A model generated the notes under the pieces. The model saw only the letters and a list, made by a program, of their open reading frames with translations. It had not been told where the DNA came from and ran no database searches. The translations under genes were made by a program, and so were the position numbers. A DNA stretch of 64,000 nt from NCBI GenBank assembly GCA_963971405.1, contig OZ020489.1:12152001-12216000 (forward strand). The letters are read 5' to 3'. Source of the stretch: Psococerastis gibbosa (Eukaryota > Arthropoda > Insecta > Psocodea > Psocidae). Positions 41,037 through 52,337 of the stretch are shown in pieces. Each line of letters starts with the position of its first letter. The stretch's first letter is position 1.

Positions 41037-44000
41037 ACTGAGCAATTGTTCCTGCGTGTTCATCGGCGTAAATGTGGCTAAAAAAAATTCATTCGACAAG
41101 AATAAGAAAAATAGCTATTTACTTATTTTTTTTTTAAAGGTTTTAAAAAGATATAGGTGTCTTTATTTTGCTTATTTTGGCTCAATGTATTGTACTTAAC
41201 ATTGAGCAATTGCTCCTTCGTGTTCATCGGTGTAAATGAAGCTTAAAAAAATTCATACGGCAAGAATACGAAAAATAGCTAATTACTTATTTTATTTTTT
41301 TTAAAGGTTTTAAAAAGATATAGGTGTCTTAATTTTGCTTATTTTGGCTCACTGTACTGTATCTAACATTAGGCAATTGCTCCAGCGTGTTCATCGGTGT
41401 AAATGTAGCTACAAAAAATTCATTCGACAAGAATACGAAAAATAGCTATATACTTATTTTTTTTTTTAAAGGTCTTGATATGATATGAGTGTCTTAATTT
41501 TGCTTATTTTGGCTCAATGTATTGTACTTAACATTGAGCAATTGCTCCTTCGTGTTCATCGGTGTAAATGAAGCTTAAAAAAATTCATACGGCAAGAATA
41601 CGAAAAATAGCTAATTACTTATTTTATTTTTTTTTAAAGGTTTCAAAAAGATATAGGTGTCTTAATTTTGCTTATTTTGGCTCACTGTACTGTATCTAAC
41701 ATTAGGCAATTGCTCCAGCGTGTTCATCGGTGTAAATGTAGCTACAAAAAATTCATTCGACAAGAATACGAAAAATAGCTATATACTTATTTTTTTTTTT
41801 AAAGGTCTTGATATCATATGAGTGTCTTAATTTTGCTTATTTTGGCTCATTGTATTGTACTTAACATTGAGCAATTGCTCCTGCGTGTTCATCGGTGTAA
41901 ATGTAGCTGAAAAAAATTCATTCGACAAGAATAAGAAAAATAGCTATTTACTTATTTTATTTTTTTTAAAGGTTTTAAAAAGATATAGGTGTCTTAATTT
42001 TGCTAATTTTGGCTCATTGTATTGTACTAACATTGAGCAATTGTTCCTGCGTGTTCATCGGTGTAAATGTGGCTAAAAAAAATTCATTCGACAAGAATAA
42101 GAAAAATAGCTATTTACTTATTTTTTTTTTTTAAAGGTTTTAAAAAGATATAGGTGTCTTTATTTTGCTTATTTTGGCTCCATGTATTGTACTTAACATT
42201 GAGCAATTGCTCCTGCGTGTTCATCGGTGTAAATGTAGCTTAAAAAAATTCATACGGCAAGAATACGAAAAATAGCTAATTACTTATTTTATTTTTTTTA
42301 AAGGTTTTAAAAAGATATAGGTGTCTTAATTTTGCTTATTTTGGCTCATTGTATTGTATCTAACATTAGGCAATTGCTCCAGCGTGTTCATCGGTGTAAA
42401 TGTAGCTACAAAAAATTCATTCGACAAGAATTCGAAAAATAGCTATATACTTATTTTTTTTTTTAAAGGTCTTGATATGATATGAGTGTCTTAATTTTGC
42501 TTATTTTGGCTCATTGTATTGTACTTAACATTGAGCAATTGCTCCTGCGTGTTCATCGGTGTAAATGTAGCTAAAAAAAATTCATTCGACAAGAATAAGA
42601 AAAATAGCTATTTACTTATTTTATTTTTTTTAAAGGTTTTAAAAAGATATTGGTGTCTTAATTTTGCTTTTTTTGGCTCATTGTATTGTACTTAACATTG
42701 AGCAATTGCTCCTGCGTGTTCATCGGTGAAAATATAGCTTAAAAAAATTCATACGGCAAGAATACGAAAAATAGCTAATTACTTATTTTATTTTTTTTAA
42801 AGGTTTTAAAAAGATATAGGTGTCTTAATTTTGCTTATTTTGGCTCATTGTATTGTATCTAACATTAGGCAATTGCTCCAGCGTGTTCATCGGTGTAAAT
42901 GTAGCTACAAAAAATTCATTCGACAAGAATTCGAAAAATAGCTATATACTTATTTTTTTTTTTAAAGGTCTTGATATGATATGAGTGTCTTAATTTTGCT
43001 TATTTTGGCTCATTGTATTGTACTTAACATTGAGCAATTGCTCCTGCGTGTTCATCGGTGTAAATGTAGCTAAAAAAAAATTCATTCGACAAGAATAAGA
43101 AAAATAGCTATTTACTTATTTTATTTTTTTTAAAGGTTTTAAAAAGATATTGGTGTCTTAATTTTGCTTATTTTGGCTCATTGTATTGTACTTAACATTG
43201 AGCAATTGCTCCTGCGTGTTCATCGGTGTAAATATAGCTTAAAAAAATTCATACGGCAAGAATACGAAAAATAGCTAATTACTTATTTTATTTTTTTTAA
43301 AGGTTTTAAAAAGATATAGGTGTCTTAATTTTGCTTATTTTGGCTCACTGTATTGTATCTAACATTAGGCAATTGCTCCAGCGTGTTCATCGGTGTAAAT
43401 GTAGCTACAAAAAATTCATTCGACAAGAATTCGAAAAATAGCTATATACTTATTTTTTTTTTTAAAGGTCTTGATATGATATGAGTGTCTTAATTTTGCT
43501 TATTTTGGCTCAATGTATTGTACTTAACATTGAGCAATTGCTCCTGCGTGTTCATCGGTGTAAATGTAGCTAAAAAAAATTCATTCGACAAGAATAAGAA
43601 AAATAGCTATTTACTTATTTTATTTTTTTAAAGGTTTTAAAAAGATATTGGTGTCTTAATTTTGCTTATTTTGGCTCATTGTATTGTACTTAACATTGAG
43701 CAATTGCTCCTGCGTGTTCATCGGTGTAAATGTAGCTAAAAAAAATTCATTCGACAAGAATAAGAAAAATAGCTATTTACTTATTTTATTTTTTTTAAAG
43801 GTTTTAAAAAGATATAGGTGTCTTAATTTTGCTTATTTTGGCTCACTGTACTGTATCTAACATTAGGCAATTGCTCCAGCGTGTTCATCGGTGTAAATGT
43901 AGCTACAAAAAATTCATTCGACAAGAATACGAAAAATAGCTATATACTTATTTTTTTTTTTAAAGGTCTTGATATGATATGAGTGTCTTAATTTTGCTTA

Positions 44001-44193
44001 TTTTGGCTCACTGTATTGTACTTAACATTGAGCAATTGCTCCTGCGTGTTCATCGGTGTAAATGTAGCTAAAAAAAATTCATTCGACAAGAATAAGAAAA
44101 ATAGCTATTTGCTTATTTTATTTTTTTTAAAGGTTTTAAAAAGATATAGGTGTCTTAATTTTGCTTATTTTGGCTCATTGTATTGTACATAAC
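41037..44193 (+). repeat. D'-marked HOR copy, 19 monomers (3157 bp)
   Basis: Order D'-F-C-F-C-Q-D-B-E-A-b-E-A-b-E-A-A-C-A. Compared with the 13-mer at 26410 it has one extra F-C dimer, an extra B, and one extra E-A-b trimer. Mean monomer length is 166.2 bp. Confidence 0.85.
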
Positions 44194-45022
44194 ACTGAGC
44201 AATTGTTCCTGCGTGTTCATCGGCGTAAATGTGGCTAAAAAAAATTCATTCGACAAGAATAAGAAAAATAGCTATTTACTTATTTTTTTTTAAAGGTTTT
44301 AAAAAGATATAGGTGTCTTTATTTTGCTTATTTTGGCTCAATGTATTGTACTTAACATTGAGCAATTGCTCCTTCGTGTTCATCGGTGTAAATGAAGCTT
44401 AAAAAAATTCATACGGCAAGAATACGAAAAATAGCTAATTACTTATTTTATTTTTTTTTAAAGGTTTTAAAAAGATATAGGTGTCTTAATTTTGCTTATT
44501 TTGGCTCACTGTACTGTATCTAACATTAGGCAATTGCTCCAGCGTGTTCATCGGTGTAAATGTAGCTACAAAAAATTCATTCGACAAGAATACGAAAAAT
44601 AGCTATATACTTATTTTTTTTTTTAAAGGTCTTGATATGATATGAGTGTCTTAATTTTGCTTATTTTGGCTCAATGTATTGTACTTAACATTGAGCAATT
44701 ACTCCTTCGTGTTCATCGGTGTAAATGAAGCTTAAAAAAATTCATACGGCAAGAATACGAAAAATAGCTAATTACTTATTTTATTTTTTTTTAAAGGTTT
44801 TAAAAAGATATAGGTGTCTTAATTTTGCTTATTTTGGCTCACTGTACTGTATCTAACATTAGGCAATTGCTCCAGCGTGTTCATCGGTGTAAATGTAGCT
44901 ACAAAAAATTCATTCGACAAGAATACGAAAAATAGCTATATACTTATTTTTTTTTTTAAAGGTCTTGATATGATATGAGTGTCTTAATTTTGCTTATTTT
45001 CGCTCATTGTATTGTACTTAAC

Positions 45023-45189
45023 ATTGAGCAATTGCTCCTGCGTGTTCATCGGTGTAAATGTAGCTGAAAAAAATTCATTCGACAAGAATAAGAGAAATAG
45101 CTATTTACTTATTTTATTTTTTTTAAAGGTTTTAAAAAGATATAGGTGTCTTAATTTTGCTAATTTTGGCTCATTGTATTGTACTTAAC
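45023..45189 (+). repeat. Reference monomer, class Q (167 bp)
   Basis: Class Q has GTAGCTGAAAAAAATTC and is followed by D. Its distal box reads TTTTGCTAATTTTGG. This copy has the private change AAGAGAAATAG, shared with copies near 29467 and 49579. Confidence 0.9.
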
Positions 45190-45355
45190 ATTGAGCAATT
45201 GTTCCTGCGTGTTCATCGGTGTAAATGTGGCTAAAAAAAATTCATTCGACAAGAATAAGAAAAATAGCTATTTACTTATTTTTTTTTTTTAAAGGTTTTA
45301 AAAAGATATAGGTGTCTTTATTTTGCTTATTTTGGCTCCATGTATTGTACTTAAC
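45190..45355 (+). repeat. Reference monomer, class D (166 bp)
   Basis: Class D has GAGCAATTGTTC (dyad broken by one C to T change), AATGTGGCTAAAAAAAATTC and ATTCGACAAGAATAAG. It nearly always follows Q or A. Its right end often reads TCTTTATTTTGC and TGGCTCCATG before B. Confidence 0.9.
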
Positions 45356-48300
45356 ACTGAGCAATTGCTCCTGCGTGTTCATCGGTGTAAATGTAGCTTA
45401 AAAAAATTCATACGGCAAGAATACGAAAAATAGCTAATTACTTATTTTATTTTTTTTAAAGGTTTTAAAAAGATATAGGTGTCTTAATTTTGCTTATTTT
45501 GGCTCATTGTATTGTATCTAACATTAGGCAATTGCTCCAGCGTGTTCATCGGTGTAAATGTAGCTACAAAAAATTCATTCGACAAGAATTCGAAAAATAG
45601 CTATATACTTATTTTTTTTTTTTAAAGGTCTTGATATGATATGAGTGTCTTAATTTTGCTTATTTTGGCTCATTGTATTGTACTTAACATTGAGCAATTG
45701 CTCCTGCGTGTTCATCGGTGTAAATGTAGCTAAAAAAAATTCATTCGACAAGAATAAGAAAAATAGCTATTTACTTATTTTATTTTTTTATAGGTTTTAA
45801 AAAGATATAGGTGTCTTAATTTTGCTAATTTTGGCTCATTGTATTGTACTTAACATTGAGCAATTGTTCCTGCGTGTTCATCGGTGTAAATGTGGCTAAA
45901 AAAAATTCATTCGACAAGAATAAGAAAAATAGCTATTTACTTATTTTATTTTTTTTAAAGGTTTTAAAAAGATATAGGTGCCTTTATTTTGCTTATTTTG
46001 GCTCAATGTATTGTACTTAACATTGAGCAATTGCTCCTTCGTGTTCATCGGTGTAAATGAAGCTTAAAAAAATTCATACGGCAAGAATACGAAAAATAGC
46101 TAATTACTTATTTTTTTTTTTTTTAAAGGTTTTAAAAAGATATAGGTGTCTTAATTTTGCTTATTTTGGCTCACTGTACTGTATCTAACATTAGGCAATT
46201 GCTCCAGCGTGTTCATCGGTGTAAATGTAGCTACAAAAAATTCATTCGACAAGAATACGAAAAATAGCTATATACTTATTTTTTTTTTTAAAGGTCTTGA
46301 TATCATATGAGTGTCTTAATTTTGCTTATTTTGGCTCATTGTATTGTACTTAACATTGAGCAATTGCTCCTGCGTGTTCATCGGTGTAAATGTAGCTGAA
46401 AAAAATTCATTCGACAAGAATAAGAAAAATAGCTATTTACTTATTTTATTTTTTTTTAAAGGTTTTAAAAAGATATAGGTGTCTTAATTTTGCTTATTTT
46501 GGCTCACTGTACTGTATCTAACATTAGGCAATTGCTCCAGCGTGTTCATCGGTGTAAATGTAGCTACAAAAAATTCATTCGACAAGAATACGAAAAATAG
46601 CTATATACTTATTTTTTTTTTTAAAGGACTTGATATCATATGAGTGTCTTAATTTTGCTTATTTTGGCTCATTGTATTGTACTTAACATTGAGCAATTGC
46701 TCCTGCGTGTTCATCGGTGTAAATGTAGCTGAAAAAAATTCATTCGACAAGAATAAGAAAAATAGCTAATTACTTATTTTTTTTTTTTTTAAAGGTTTTA
46801 AAAAGATATAGGTGTCTTAATTTTGCTTATTTTGGCTCACTGTACTGTATCTAACATTAGGCAATTGCTCCAGCGTGTTCATCGGTGTAAATGTAGCTAC
46901 AAAAAATTCATTCGACAAGAATACGAAAAATAGCTATATACTTATTTTTTTTTTTAAAGGTCTTGATATCATATGAGTGTCTTAATTTTGCTTATTTTGG
47001 CTCATTGTATTGTACTTAACATTGAGCAATTGCTCCTGCGTGTTCATCGGTGTAAATGTAGCTGAAAAAAATTCATTCGACAAGAATAAGAAAAATAGCT
47101 ATTTACTTATTTTATTTTTTTTAAAGGTTTTAAAAAGATATAGGTGTCTTAATTTTGCTAATTTTGGCTCATTGTATTGTACTAACATTGAGCAATTGTT
47201 CCTGCGTGTTCATCGGTGTAAATGTGGCTAAAAAAAATTCATTCGACAAGAATAAGAAAAATAGCTATTTACTTATTTTTTTTTTTAAAGGTTTTAAAAA
47301 GATATAGGTGTCTTTATTTTGCTTATTTTGGCTCCATGTATTGTACTTAACATTGAGCAATTGCTCCTGCGTGTTCATCGGTGTAAATGTAGCTTAAAAA
47401 AATTCATACGGCAAGAATACGAAAAATAGCTAATTACTTATTTTATTTTTTTTAAAGGTTTTAAAAAGATATAGGTGTCTTAATTTTGCTTATTTTGGCT
47501 CATTGTATTGTATCTAACATTAGGCAATTGCTCCAGCGTGTTCATCGGTGTAAATGTAGCTACAAAAAATTCATTCGACAAGAATTCGAAAAATAGCTAT
47601 ATACTTATTTTTTTTTTTAAAGGTCTTGATATGATATGAGTGTCTTAATTTTGCTTATTTTGGCTCATTGTATTGTACTTAACATTGAGCAATTGCTCCT
47701 GCGTGTTCATCGGTGTAAATGTAGCTAAAAAAAATTCATTCGACAAGAATAAGAAAAATAGCTATTTACTTATTTTATTTTTTTTAAAGGTTTTAAAAAG
47801 ATATTGGTGTCTTAATTTTGCTTATTTTGGCTCATTGTATTGTACTTAACATTGAGCAATTGCTCCTGCGTGTTCATCGGTGTAAATATAGCTTAAAAAA
47901 ATTCATACGGCAAGAATACGAAAAATAGCTAATTACTTATTTTATTTTTTTTAAAGGTTTTAAAAAGATATAGGTGTCTTAATTTTGCTTATTTTGGCTC
48001 ATTGTATTGTATCTAACATTAGGCAATTGCTCCAGCGTGTTCATCGGTGTAAATGTAGCTACAAAAAATTCATTCGACAAGAATTCGAAAAATAGCTATA
48101 TACTTATTTTTTTTTAAAGGTCTTGATATGATATGAGTGTCTTAATTTTGCTTATTTTGGCTCATTGTATTGTACTTAACATTGAGCAATTGCTCCTGCG
48201 TGTTCATCGGTGTAAATGTAGCTAAAAAAAATTCATTCGACAAGAATAAGAAAAATAGCTATTTACTTATTTTATTTTCTTTAAAGGTTTTAAAAAGATA

Positions 48301-50509
48301 TTGGTGTCTTAATTTTGCTTATTTTGGCTCATTGTATTGTACTTAACATTGAGCAATTGCTCCTGCGTGTTCATCGGTGTAAATATAGCTTAAAAAAATT
48401 CATACGGCAAGAATACGAAAAATAGCTAATTACTTATTTTATTTTTTTTAAAGGTTTTAAAAAGATATAGGTGTCTTAATTTTGCTTATTTTGGCTCATT
48501 GTATTGTATCTAACATTAGGCAATTGCTCCAGCGTGTTCATCGGTGTAAATGTAGCTACAAAAAATTCATTCGACAAGAATTCGAAAAATAGCTATATAC
48601 TTATTTTTTTTTTTAAAGGTCTTGATATGATATGAGTGTCTTAATTTTGCTTATTTTGGCTCATTGTATTGTACTTAACATTGAGCAATTGCTCCTGCGT
48701 GTTCATCGGTGTAAATGTAGCTAAAAAAAATTCATTCGACAAGAATAAGAAAAATAGCTATTTACTTATTTTATTTTTTTTAAAGGTTTTAAAAAGATAT
48801 TGGTGTCTTAATTTTGCTTATTTTGGCTCATTGTATTGTACTTAACATTGAGCAATTGCTCCTGCGTGTTCATCGGTGTAAATGTAGCTAAAAAAAATTC
48901 ATTCGACAAGAATAAGAAAAATAGCTATTTACTTATTTTATTTTTTTTAAAGGTTTTAAAAAGATATAGGTGTCTTAATTTTGCTTATTTTGGCTCACTA
49001 CTGTATCTAACATTAGGCAATTGCTCCAGCGTGTTCATCGGTGTAAATGTAGCTACAAAAAATTCATTCGACAAGAATACGAAAAATAGCTATATACTTA
49101 TTTTTTTTTTTAAAGGTCTTGATATGATATGAGTGTCTTAATTTTGCTTATTTTGGCTCAATGTATTGTACTTAACATTGAGCAATTGCTCCTTCGTGTT
49201 CATCGGTGTAAATGAAGCTTAAAAAAATTCATACGGCAAGAATACGAAAAATAGCTAATTACTTATTTTATTTTTTTTTAAAGGTTTTAAAAAGATATAG
49301 GTGTCTTAATTTTGCTTATTTTGGCTCACTGTACTGTATCTAACATTAGGCAATTGCTCCAGCGTGTTCATCGGTGTAAATGTAGCTACAAAAAATTCAT
49401 TCGACAAGAATACGAAAAATAGCTATATACTTATTTTTTTTTTTAAAGGTCTTGATATGATATGAGTGTCTTAATTTTGCTTATTTTCGCTCATTGTATT
49501 GTACTTAACATTGAGCAATTGCTCCTGCGTGTTCATCGGTGTAAATGTAGCTGAAAAAAATTCATTCGACAAGAATAAGAGAAATAGCTATTTACTTATT
49601 TTATTTTTTTTAAAGGTTTTAAAAAGATATAGGTGTCTTAATTTTGCTAATTTTGGCTCATTGTATTGTACTTAACATTGAGCAATTGTTCCTGCGTGTT
49701 CATCGGTGTAAATGTGGCTAAAAAAAATTCATTCGACAAGAATAAGAAAAATAGCTATTTACTTATTTTTTTTTTTTAAAGGTTTTAAAAAGATATAGGT
49801 GTCTTTATTTTGCTTATTTTGGCTCCATGTATTGTACTTAACATTGAGCAATTGCTCCTGCGTGTTCATCGGTGTAAATGTAGCTTAAAAAAATTCATAC
49901 GGCAAGAATACGAAAAATAGCTAATTACTTATTTTATTTTTTTTAAAGGTTTTAAAAAGATATAGGTGTCTTAATTTTGCTTATTTTGGCTCATTGTATT
50001 GTATCTAACATTAGGCAATTGCTCCAGCGTGTTCATCGGTGTAAATGTAGCTACAAAAAATTCATTCGACAAGAATTCGAAAAATAGCTATATACTTATT
50101 TTTTTTTTTTAAAGGTCTTGATATGATATGAGTGTCTTAATTTTGCTTATTTTGGCTCATTGTATTGTACTTAACATTGAGCAATTGCTCCTGCGTGTTC
50201 ATCGGTGTAAATGTAGCTAAAAAAAATTCATTCGACAAGAATAAGAAAAATAGCTATTTACTTATTTTATTTTTTTTATAGGTTTTAAAAAGATATAGGT
50301 GTCTTAATTTTGCTAATTTTGGCTCATTGTATTGTACTTAACATTGAGCAATTGTTCCTGCGTGTTCATCGGTGTAAATGTGGCTAAAAAAAATTCATTC
50401 GACAAGAATAAGAAAAATAGCTATTTACTTATTTTATTTTTTTTAAAGGTTTTAAAAAGATATAGGTGCCTTTATTTTGCTTATTTTGGCTCAATGTATT
50501 GTACTTAAC

Positions 50510-50677
50510 ATTGAGCAATTGCTCCTTCGTGTTCATCGGTGTAAATGAAGCTTAAAAAAATTCATTCGACAAGAATAAGAAAAATAGCTATTTACTTATT
50601 TTATTTTTTTTTAAAGGTTTTAAAAAGATATAGGTGTCTTAATTTTGCTTATTTTGGCTCACTGTACTGTATCTAAC
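50510..50677 (+). repeat. Hybrid monomer, F left / A right
   Basis: CTCCTTCG and AATGAAGCTTAAA of class F are followed by ATTCGACAAGAATAAG and CTATTTAC of class A, with the longer T-tract of F. Confidence 0.87.
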
Positions 50678-51843
50678 ATTAGGCAATTGCTCCAGCGTGT
50701 TCATCGGTGTAAATGTAGCTACAAAAAATTCATTCGACAAGAATACGAAAAATAGCTATATACTTTTTTTTTTTTTTAAAGGACTTGATATCATATGAGT
50801 GTCTTAATTTTGCTTATTTTGGCTCATTGTATTGTACTTAACATTGAGCAATTGCTCCTGCGTGTTCATCGGTGTAAATGTAGCTGAAAAAAATTCATTC
50901 GACAAGAATAAGAAAAATAGCTAATTACTTATTTTATTTTTTTTTAAAGGTTTTAAAAAGATATAGGTGTCTTAATTTTGCTTATTTTGGCTCACTGTAC
51001 TGTATCTAACATTAGGCAATTGCTCCAGCGTGTTCATCGGTGTAAATGTAGCTACAAAAAATTCATTCGACAAGAATACGAAAAATAGCTATATACTTAT
51101 TTTTTTTTTTAAAGGTCTTGATATCATATGAGTGTCTTAATTTTGCTTATTTTGGCTCATTGTATTGTACTTAACATTGAGCAATTGCTCCTGCGTGTTC
51201 ATCGGTGTAAATGTAGCTGAAAAAAATTCATTCGACAAGAATAAGAAAAATAGCTATTTACTTATTTTATTTTTTTTAAAGGTTTTAAAAAGATATAGGT
51301 GTCTTAATTTTGCTAATTTTGGCTCATTGTATTGTACTAACATTGAGCAATTGTTCCTGCGTGTTGATCGGTGTAAATGTGGCTAAAAAAAATTCATTCG
51401 ACAAGAATAAGAAAAATAGCTATTTACTTATTTTTTTTTTTTTAAAGGTTTTAAAAAGATATAGGTGTCTTTATTTTGCTTATTTTGGCTCCATGTATTG
51501 TACTTAACATTGAGCAATTGCTCCTGCGTGTTCATCGGTGTAAATGTAGCTTAAAAAAATTCATACGGCAAGAATACGAAAAATAGCTAATTACTTATTT
51601 TATTTTTTTTAAAGGTTTTAAAAAGATATAGGTGTCTTAATTTTGCTTATTTTGGCTCATTGTATTGTATCTAACATTAGGCAATTGCTCCAGCGTGTTC
51701 ATCGGTGTAAATGTAGCTACAAAAAATTCATTCGACAAGAATTCGAAAAATAGCTATATACTTATTTTTTTTTTTAAAGGTCTTGATATGATATGAGTGT
51801 CTTAATTTTGCTTATTTTGGCTCATTGTATTGTACTTAACATT

Positions 51844-51855
51844 GAGCAATTGCTC
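51844..51855. repeat. 12-bp perfect dyad GAGCAATTGCTC (example)
   Basis: GAGCAATTGCTC is its own reverse complement. It is present in most A, Q, B, b and F monomers. Class D changes one base (GAGCAATTGTTC), and C/E keeps only the inner GCAATTGC. Confidence 0.95.
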
Positions 51856-51857
51856 CT

Positions 51858-51877
51858 GCGTGTTCATCGGTGTAAAT
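51858..51877 (+). other. Conserved box present in nearly every monomer (example)
   Basis: The box GCGTGTTCATCGGTGTAAAT is almost unchanged in all classes, although the bases on either side differ between classes. Exceptions are rare and marked (K: TTCACCGG; D': CGGCGTAAA; F: TCGTGTTC at its left edge). It is the most G+C-rich part of the monomer. Selective constraint or protein binding is a possible reason; that is inference. Confidence 0.8.
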
Positions 51878-51912
51878 GTAGCTAAAAAAAATTCATTCGA
51901 CAAGAATAAGAA

Positions 51913-51924
51913 AAATAGCTATTT
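51913..51924. repeat. 12-bp perfect dyad AAATAGCTATTT (example)
   Basis: AAATAGCTATTT is its own reverse complement and lies about 69 bp after the first dyad in A, Q and D monomers. C/E keep ATAGCTAT; B, b and F keep only TAGCTA. Confidence 0.95.
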
Positions 51925-52007
51925 ACTTATTTTATTTTTTTTAAAGGTTTTAAAAAGATATTGGTGTCTTAATTTTGCTTATTTTGGCTCATTGTATTGT
52001 ACTTAAC

Positions 52008-52174
52008 ATTGAGCAATTGCTCCTGCGTGTTCATCGGTGTAAATATAGCTTAAAAAAATTCATACGGCAAGAATACGAAAAATAGCTAATTACTTATTTT
52101 ATTTTTTTTAAAGGTTTTAAAAAGATATAGGTGTCTTAATTTTGCTTATTTTGGCTCATTGTATTGTATCTAAC
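52008..52174 (+). repeat. Reference monomer, class b (167 bp)
   Basis: Class B/b has AGCTTAAAAAAATTC, ATACGGCAAGAATACG and AGCTAATTAC. Subtype b, as here, has AAATATAGCTT where B has AAATGTAGCTT. The right-hand dyad is reduced to TAGCTA, while the left-hand GAGCAATTGCTC dyad is intact. It usually follows A and precedes E or C. Confidence 0.9.
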
Positions 52175-52337
52175 ATTAGGCAATTGCTCCAGCGTGTTCA
52201 TCGGTGTAAATGTAGCTACAAAAAATTCATTCGACAAGAATTCGAAAAATAGCTATATACTTATTTTTTTTTAAAGGTCTTGATATGATATGAGTGTCTT
52301 AATTTTGCTTATTTTGGCTCATTGTATTGTACTTAAC
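52175..52337 (+). repeat. Reference monomer, class E (163 bp)
   Basis: Class E is class C with AAGAATTCGAAA in place of AAGAATACGAAA, which creates overlapping GAATTC and TTCGAA sites. Like C it has ATTAGGCAATTGCTCCAGCG, CTACAAAAAATTC, CTATATAC, a T-tract not broken by an A, and GGTCTTGATATGATATGAG. The left dyad is shortened to GCAATTGC. This copy completes the A-b-E trimer 51841-52337 (497 bp), a unit repeated many times between 31 and 57 kb. Confidence 0.9.

Larger units (their letters stand above)
51841..52007 (+). repeat. Reference monomer, class A (167 bp)
   Basis: Typical class A: GAGCAATTGCTC dyad, CTCCTGCG, GTAGCTAAAAAAAATTC, ATTCGACAAGAATAAG, then the AAATAGCTATTT dyad, a TTTTATTTTTTTT tract, and GATATTGG (subtype tt; other A copies have GATATAGG). 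It is the commonest class and keeps both 12-bp dyads intact. Class Q differs by GTAGCTGAAAAAAA and by a following TTTTGCTAATTTTGG box. Confidence 0.9.

Noticed and set aside
442..51507. About two dozen + strand open reading frames of 60-108 codons with near-identical products (for example the run LTLSNCSCVFIGVNVA)
   Set aside because: They are the same stretch of the monomer translated repeatedly. Monomer length is usually not a multiple of three, so reading frames shift and stop within one to two monomers. There is no promoter, no unique start context and no codon-level conservation apart from the DNA repeat itself. The similarity of products reflects satellite homogeneity.
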